A stretch of DNA of 64,000 bases from Marinobacterium lutimaris (GTDB lineage: Bacteria; Pseudomonadota; Gammaproteobacteria; Pseudomonadales; Balneatricaceae): positions 558,001-622,000 of the forward strand of contig NZ_FNVQ01000002.1 in NCBI RefSeq assembly GCF_900108065.1, given 5' to 3'. Below, piece by piece: positions 56,840-64,000 of the stretch (position 1 is the first letter of the stretch; each line of letters begins with the position of its first letter). Made by a program: the position numbers and the translations under genes. The notes under the pieces are model-generated. The model was not told the origin of the DNA. It was given only the letters and a program-made list of their open reading frames with translations, and did no database searches.

Positions 56840-58828
56840 TTGAGTGACAAGCAGACAGCCATAGACGGCACCAAACTCACCCCAGCCCAGGTTGAGTGGC
56901 AGAATGACACTCCCGTATCGGTCCAGTTTGACGATATTTACTTCAACAAGGATGGCGGCCAGGCGGAAACCGAACATGTTTTCCTCGCAGCCAACCAGCT
57001 TCAGTCCCGCTGGCAACAGTTAACACCGGGGGGACACTTCTGCATCGCCGAAACGGGCTTCGGTACCGGGCTTAACTTTCTCTGCGCCCGCAAGCTCTGG
57101 TTGCAAACAGCGCCTGAAAGTGCCCGCCTGCATTTTTTCTCCTGCGAAAAGTATCCTCTCTCCCGCGCGGACCTGAGCATAGCACTGGAACACTGGCCGC
57201 AATTCAGCGCGGCCAACACACAGCTTGTATCCGCCTGGCCACCCGCCGCCGAGGGCTTTTATACGCTGGAGTTCGACGATGGGCGTATCAGCCTGACCCT
57301 TGCGTTTGGTGATGCCGCAAAGATGCTGGCTGCGTTCGACGGCCAGGTCGATGCATGGTTCCTCGATGGCTTTGCCCCTTCGCGCAACCCCGATATGTGG
57401 AGTGACGGGCTGTTTACCGAGATCGCCCGCCATTCCGCTGCCGGTACAACCTTCGGAACCTTCACCGCCGCCGGCATTGTTCGCCGCGGCCTCGCTAGCA
57501 GCGGCTTCCACGTGGAGAAACGACCAGGTTTTGGCCACAAGCGAGATATGCTGGTGGGCAGATTTGAGCCCCATGAAACCCAACAGGCATCCCATTCGCC
57601 CTGGCTGGCAAGGCCGACACCTCATCAGGGAGAGAAACACGCCATCATTATCGGCGCAGGTATCGCAGGCGCATGCACCGCCGCAGTGCTGGCTAACAGG
57701 GGCTGGCAGGTCGATGTTCTTGAACGTAACCCGGAAGCTGCACTCGAAGGCTCGGGCAACCCCCAGGGCGCTCTCTATCTGAAGCTACCGAAAGATCCGA
57801 CCCGTCAGGGAGAGCTGCACCAGCAGGGGCTTTACTACAGCGCCGCCCTGGTGCGCCGCCTGGCCCAAGCAGACCCAGACACGGGAGACATCTGTGGTCT
57901 TTTGAGCCTGGCACTAACGCCCCAGGAGCTTAAACGTCAGCAGCAACTACTCGAAGCTGATCGCTATCCTGACGAACTGGTACATCCAGTCGATGCCGAA
58001 CAGGCTGCTAAACTTGCCGGCGTGCCACTGGGTGCAGGCGGCCTCTACTTCCCAGAGGGGGGATGGGCGTCTCCACGCCATCTCTGTCAGCAGTTACTGC
58101 AGCATCCGGCGATCAACTGCCACTTCGAAACCAAGGTGGAATCGCTGGTCTATGACGCCATGCAGTCACGCTGGCAGATTAACGACGGTGAGTACACTGC
58201 TCCCGTGGTAGTGGTATGCAGCGCGTCCGACTCCGCTCAGCTGGAACCCCTATCCTTCCTGCCGATCAAGCCAATTCGCGGTCAAACCACTCAGTCTCCC
58301 AAGCCAGAGAACATGAACGACCTGCGCACGGTCGTCTGCGGCGAGGGTTATATCTCTCCGCCGCTGAATGGCCAGTACTGCTATGGCGCCAGCTTCAAGG
58401 TCAACGATCCTGCAAGGGAGGTCCGACAGGAGGAACAGCAGCATAACCATGAGCTACTGGCCCGCGCCATACCGCCCCTGGCAGAAAACATTGATCTCGG
58501 CGCCGCTACTGGCCGCGTTGCTTTCCGCGCAACCACGCCGGATTACATGCCTATCGTTGGTGCCGTGCCCGACCTTGAATGGACCCTGCAACGCTTCGAG
58601 CGCCTGCGACATGATGCGCGCTGGACTTTCGAACCGGGTATGCAGCACCAGCCTGGCCTGTTTGTTAACGCAGGTCATGGATCTAAAGGGCTGCTTAGCT
58701 GTCCAATTAGTGCACAGGTTATTGCCGCCCTTATCGAAGGAAGCCCCCTGCCGGTAACCCAGGCAGTAGGTGCTGCACTAAACCCGGTGCGCTTTACTAT
58801 CAAGAAATTAGTGAAGGGGACGATATAA
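56840..58828 (+). CDS. mnmC: Bifunctional tRNA mnm5s2U biosynthesis protein MnmC
   Basis: A 662-residue fusion enzyme. The N-terminal methyltransferase (ending near residue 245) has SVQFDDIYFNKDGG, ETGFGTGLNFLCARKLW and DAWFLDGFAPSRNPDMW. The C-terminal FAD oxidase starts with HAIIIGAGIAGACTAAVLAN (~270) and ends with VNAGHGSKGLLSCPISAQVI. It completes the 5-methylaminomethyl-2-thiouridine wobble base of certain tRNAs by removing carboxymethyl and adding methyl. The start is TTG at 56840; it keeps the conserved N-terminus, and no ATG does. Length equals E. coli MnmC (~668). Confidence 0.95.
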   Translation: MSDKQTAIDGTKLTPAQVEWQNDTPVSVQFDDIYFNKDGGQAETEHVFLAANQLQSRWQQLTPGGHFCIAETGFGTGLNFLCARKLWLQTAPESARLHFFSCEKYPLSRADLSIALEHWPQFSAANTQLVSAWPPAAEGFYTLEFDDGRISLTLAFGDAAKMLAAFDGQVDAWFLDGFAPSRNPDMWSDGLFTEIARHSAAGTTFGTFTAAGIVRRGLASSGFHVEKRPGFGHKRDMLVGRFEPHETQQASHSPWLARPTPHQGEKHAIIIGAGIAGACTAAVLANRGWQVDVLERNPEAALEGSGNPQGALYLKLPKDPTRQGELHQQGLYYSAALVRRLAQADPDTGDICGLLSLALTPQELKRQQQLLEADRYPDELVHPVDAEQAAKLAGVPLGAGGLYFPEGGWASPRHLCQQLLQHPAINCHFETKVESLVYDAMQSRWQINDGEYTAPVVVVCSASDSAQLEPLSFLPIKPIRGQTTQSPKPENMNDLRTVVCGEGYISPPLNGQYCYGASFKVNDPAREVRQEEQQHNHELLARAIPPLAENIDLGAATGRVAFRATTPDYMPIVGAVPDLEWTLQRFERLRHDARWTFEPGMQHQPGLFVNAGHGSKGLLSCPISAQVIAALIEGSPLPVTQAVGAALNPVRFTIKKLVKGTI

Positions 58829-58869
58829 AGGAATATAGATTCAGCGCCCCATAGGCGGGAGAGTAAAAC

Positions 58870-59547
58870 ATGGCACTGGTAGTTTATGATCAGGGGTACC
58901 GTATACAGACCCCTGTAGCTTCCCAGTTCAAACCCAAAGGGGTCGATACCCTGACGGAGCCCAAGGAGTCGGGCAGCCTTCCCTCGAGCGACGACATCGC
59001 CCATGACGAGGCGCGGGAACTAGAACAATCCTTTCTTCTGGGCCGGCAATCCGGCAAACAAACGCCACCACGCCAAGCATCGGCTGATAACAGCGCCGGC
59101 GGAAGCCCGACCCTTTATAGCAGAAGCTCCCTGGTTGGCCCCGAACGCCGAAAAAGCGGCCTCAGCGCCAAACAGCTGCTGACTGCGCCGGTCTACACAA
59201 CCCGGCTGCAGGATACACTTTACAGCGCCAACCAGAAGATGCAGGAACGCGGTATTCATCACCTGGTCGTTATCGACAGCGATTCACGCCCGTTGGGGCT
59301 GATTTCAAATACAGATCTTGAACGAGTGGGCAAGGACTCGGTTCAGCCTGTGTCCACGGCTTACCAGAGTCAGATGATCGTCGCATCCATGGATACCGAG
59401 TTGTCCGTACTGGCGAACACCTTCGTCAACTACTCGGTGCGTGCCCTTCCTGTTATCGATGAGCAGGAAAAAGTGGTCGGCATTATCACGCGCTCTGACC
59501 TGCTGCGGCTGCTGATCAATAATGGCCGGGTAGACAGCAAAGTCTGA
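58870..59547 (+). CDS. CBS-domain protein of unknown function
   Basis: A 225-residue protein. Residues 1-100 are low-complexity and polar with no recognised domain. Residues ~100-220 hold two CBS motifs: LLTAPVYTTRLQDTLYSANQ, GIHHLVVIDSDSRPLGLISN, then MIVASMDTELSVLANTFVNY and RALPVIDEQEKVVGIITRSD. CBS pairs bind adenosyl ligands such as AMP, ATP or SAM. There is no attached enzyme or channel, so it may act as a stand-alone sensor. GGGAG lies before the ATG. It follows mnmC by 41 bp; a link to it is unproven. Confidence 0.82.
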   Translation: MALVVYDQGYRIQTPVASQFKPKGVDTLTEPKESGSLPSSDDIAHDEARELEQSFLLGRQSGKQTPPRQASADNSAGGSPTLYSRSSLVGPERRKSGLSAKQLLTAPVYTTRLQDTLYSANQKMQERGIHHLVVIDSDSRPLGLISNTDLERVGKDSVQPVSTAYQSQMIVASMDTELSVLANTFVNYSVRALPVIDEQEKVVGIITRSDLLRLLINNGRVDSKV

Positions 59548-59595
59548 ACTATAGGCACTTAAGACAAGCAGATACTTAAGACGAGCCGCTTCAGC

Positions 59596-59645
59596 CAGGA
59601 GCGGCCTCCCCGCCGCGATTCCTTAAGGTGGCGCGCCCACCTTAG
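59596..59645 (+). repeat. REP-like palindrome with a second 8-bp inverted repeat
   Basis: caggagcggcctccccgcc then gcgatt (59596-59620) resembles subtype A. It is followed by taaggtgg (59624-59631) and ccacctta (59637-59644), a perfect stem over cgcgc. It occupies the 205-bp gap between the converging CBS and DUF4126 genes. Confidence 0.5.
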
Positions 59646-59752
59646 CTGCACAGACGATAGGCGCGATGCGCGACTGCTGTAGGCGACTGTTCAGAAGAGA
59701 GCGTCAATCTCGACAGAGTTACCTGCTTCTGGAAGCATCACCAGTCCCCGCC

Positions 59753-60445
59753 TTAACGCCTGCTATCAGAAGAGGGAAGCCCCTGAGGTTTAGCGGGCTG
59801 CGCGCCGGGACGGAAATCCGGTATGTCAGGCTCAGGCTCTTTAGCGCCAAATAACCGCGCAAGAAAGCCGAATACCCGTTTGATACCGCGCCAGAGCTTG
59901 GGCAGAACCCAGATAAGAAAGAGAATAAACAGGACAAAAGCGGCCAGGAACCACCAGGGATGATTCAGGGCTGTCCATAGCCCCCCCAGTACGATCAGGT
60001 CCTCACTGAAGGAGGCGGTCCAGTTGGTCACCGGCTCCGGCGAGGTATTGATCATCACCCGCGTTCCGGCCTTAAGGCTATGAGTGCCCGCCGCCACCGA
60101 GCCTCCGACGATAGCCGCCGCCAATCCGACCACAGGGGAGATATCACCGACAGCGCCAGCCGCCAAGGCCGCGCCGGCGGGAATGCGGATAAACGTATGC
60201 AGCGTATCCCAACCGGTATCCACGCCGGGCACCTTGTCAGCAAAGAACTCGACACAGTACATCAGGCCCGCCGCCATGATCACCAGCGGATCACCGACTA
60301 TTTCCAACCCCGGAGGCAGATCGATATGGCCCATATTGTTGAGCACACCCAACATCAGCAGGGTCGCATACAGGTTAATACCACTGGCCCAGGCCACTCC
60401 CATGGAGAGTGCTATCAGGCTGGTAATCTGGTCAAGTTGATCCAT
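59753..60445 (-). CDS. DUF4126 family membrane protein
   Basis: A 230-residue integral membrane protein with about five or six hydrophobic segments, including LGVLNNMGHIDLPPGLEIVG nearby, VVGLAAAIVGGSVAAGTHSL and PWWFLAAFVLFILFLIWVL. NLYATLLMLGVL and ADKVPGVDTGWDTLHTFIRI are conserved in DUF4126. The function of the family is not known. The C-terminal ~25 residues are charged and Pro-rich. It sits upstream of nothing on its strand and converges with the CBS gene. Confidence 0.78.
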   Translation of the reverse strand: MDQLDQITSLIALSMGVAWASGINLYATLLMLGVLNNMGHIDLPPGLEIVGDPLVIMAAGLMYCVEFFADKVPGVDTGWDTLHTFIRIPAGAALAAGAVGDISPVVGLAAAIVGGSVAAGTHSLKAGTRVMINTSPEPVTNWTASFSEDLIVLGGLWTALNHPWWFLAAFVLFILFLIWVLPKLWRGIKRVFGFLARLFGAKEPEPDIPDFRPGAQPAKPQGLPSSDSRR

Positions 60446-60482
60446 TCAGTCGTACCTCAGGCTAAACAGAAGGCGGCTCTAC

Positions 60483-63112
<2,630 letters not shown>

Positions 63113-63134
63113 CTATTTATACCGATATGCGATA

Positions 63135-64000
63135 TCAGTGTGCGCGCCGAACCCGTTTATGAATTTCAAAATCGCGAATCCGCTCGCGGTAATGCTCCTT
63201 GGTCTGCGGGCGCATGACCGAGCGATCACCATCGAGCATCTCCGCTTCAAGATGACGAGCCAGGGTTTCGGCCGTTGCCAGCATACACTCATAGGCGTAC
63301 ATCGGGTCGGCTGGATCCCGCATCGACATAAAGAAGGTCACCGCGGGTGTCTCCAGTTCATCAATGCTGTCCAGGTCGAAGGTCCCCGGCTGAATCGCGT
63401 TGGCCATGCTGAACTGCAGTGAGCCCTGAGCGTTGGGGTTCTCATGACGATGATAGATCTCCATCGCCCCGATCTCCATACCGCAGGCCTCAGCGATGCG
63501 ATGAATCGCCTTGCCGGGCAGCGTTTCGCCCTGGCGGGCAACGACAAAGATCACCAGCATCTCTTCAGGATCGGCTGTAATCTCTGGAGCGGGCCGCTTT
63601 TTATCACTATCGGCAGCCCTGGCCTTAGGCTCTTTTTCATCCGCTGCAGGCTCAACCCGGGCTTGCTCCGGTTCCACGGAATCACTCAGATCCGAGACCG
63701 ACTCTGCTGCCCGGTGAGCTGCCATTTCATGCTCGTCAACGCTCTCGTAGGCGTCCTCATCAAGCGCCGAACCCAGGCGGCTGGAATCTTCCACCTTCTG
63801 AACAACCGGTTGCTCTGATCTTTGAGCTACAGGCTCTTGCGCTGTCTTACGCTGACTGGCCGCCGCTGACTCAGAATCATGTCGCGGACGCACTCTGTCC
63901 ATTAACACGGGGATCGGCTGCTCGGGGTCGAAATCCAGACTTAACGGCTCAGGTTCGGAATAACTGTCCTCATCCCGCTTGGCGGTCAAGGGTGTATCCG
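63135..64000 (-). CDS. zipA: Cell division protein ZipA, partial
   Basis: The frame runs off the window edge, so the N-terminal membrane anchor is missing. The visible ~288 residues have a long charged, Pro/Glu/Ser-rich linker (~1-140) and the C-terminal FtsZ-binding domain: MLVIFVVARQGETLPGKAIH, GMEIGAMEIYHRHENPNAQG, SLQFSMANAIQPGTFDLDSI and VTFFMSMRDPADPMYAYECM. ZipA tethers FtsZ to the inner membrane at the division site. The in-frame TTG at 63989 is not the true start. Followed by ligA on the same strand. Confidence 0.9.
   Translation of the reverse strand, partial: DTPLTAKRDEDSYSEPEPLSLDFDPEQPIPVLMDRVRPRHDSESAAASQRKTAQEPVAQRSEQPVVQKVEDSSRLGSALDEDAYESVDEHEMAAHRAAESVSDLSDSVEPEQARVEPAADEKEPKARAADSDKKRPAPEITADPEEMLVIFVVARQGETLPGKAIHRIAEACGMEIGAMEIYHRHENPNAQGSLQFSMANAIQPGTFDLDSIDELETPAVTFFMSMRDPADPMYAYECMLATAETLARHLEAEMLDGDRSVMRPQTKEHYRERIRDFEIHKRVRRAH

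Overview
The window looks like chromosomal DNA of a marine gammaproteobacterium, most like the Oceanospirillales/Pseudomonadales. The evidence is the tsaD-rpsU-yqeY-dnaG-rpoD macromolecular-synthesis block, Pseudomonas-type neighbours (cca without an HD domain, zipA-ligA, mnmC), a fused MrpA/B sodium-proton antiporter operon, a TRAP solute receptor, and short Pseudomonas-like REP palindromes between genes. This placement is inference from gene content; no 16S gene is present.

Layout. 0-2.7 kb: the tail of a Rieske-oxygenase reductase, an orphan TRAP receptor and an XRE-cupin regulator. 2.8-6.3 kb (minus strand): glycerate kinase, an Aer-like PAS chemoreceptor and a base-excision glycosylase. 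6.4-10.3 kb: apaH, glpE, cca, folK/folB and plsY. 10.4-16.8 kb: tsaD opposite the rpsU-yqeY-dnaG-rpoD block. At 16.9 kb: tRNA-Ile(CAU). 17.1-45.8 kb: a large surface-polysaccharide region. 46.2 kb: rfaH. 46.9-52.7 kb: the Mrp antiporter operon. 52.9-59.5 kb: galU, pgi, a degenerate UDP-glucose-dehydrogenase-like gene, mnmC and a CBS-domain gene. 59.8-64 kb (minus strand): a DUF4126 gene, yheU, ligA and the C-terminal part of zipA.

The polysaccharide region is two tandem minus-strand operons, each headed by an exact 12-bp ops element (GGCGGTAGCGTG) inside a similar JUMPstart-like leader. rfaH, whose product recognises ops, lies beside the first leader and is divergent from it. Operon A (about 45.8 to 33.5 kb) encodes UDP-GlcA/UDP-GalA synthesis, a Wzx flippase, a Wzy polymerase, two glycosyltransferases, rmlBACD (dTDP-rhamnose) and a WcaJ-type initiating transferase. 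Operon B (33.2 to 18.3 kb) begins with a beta-CASP metallo-beta-lactamase RNase-like gene. It continues with a second, homologous Wzx, a methyltransferase, several glycosyltransferases, WbpO/WbpP-like enzymes (UDP-GalNAcA), a small PglC-type initiating transferase, a keto-sugar reductase-like SDR and a WbpM-type 4,6-dehydratase. A Wzz-like gene converges on operon B. The core of operon B (about 27.3-31.8 kb) is strikingly AT-rich and looks imported.

The observations most worth following are the rfaH/double-ops arrangement, the beta-CASP gene as first cistron of an RfaH-type operon, the UDP-glucose-dehydrogenase paralogue at 55.5 kb that has lost its catalytic Cys, Asn and Asp as well as a Rossmann glycine, and REP palindromes that form the ends of coding sequences.
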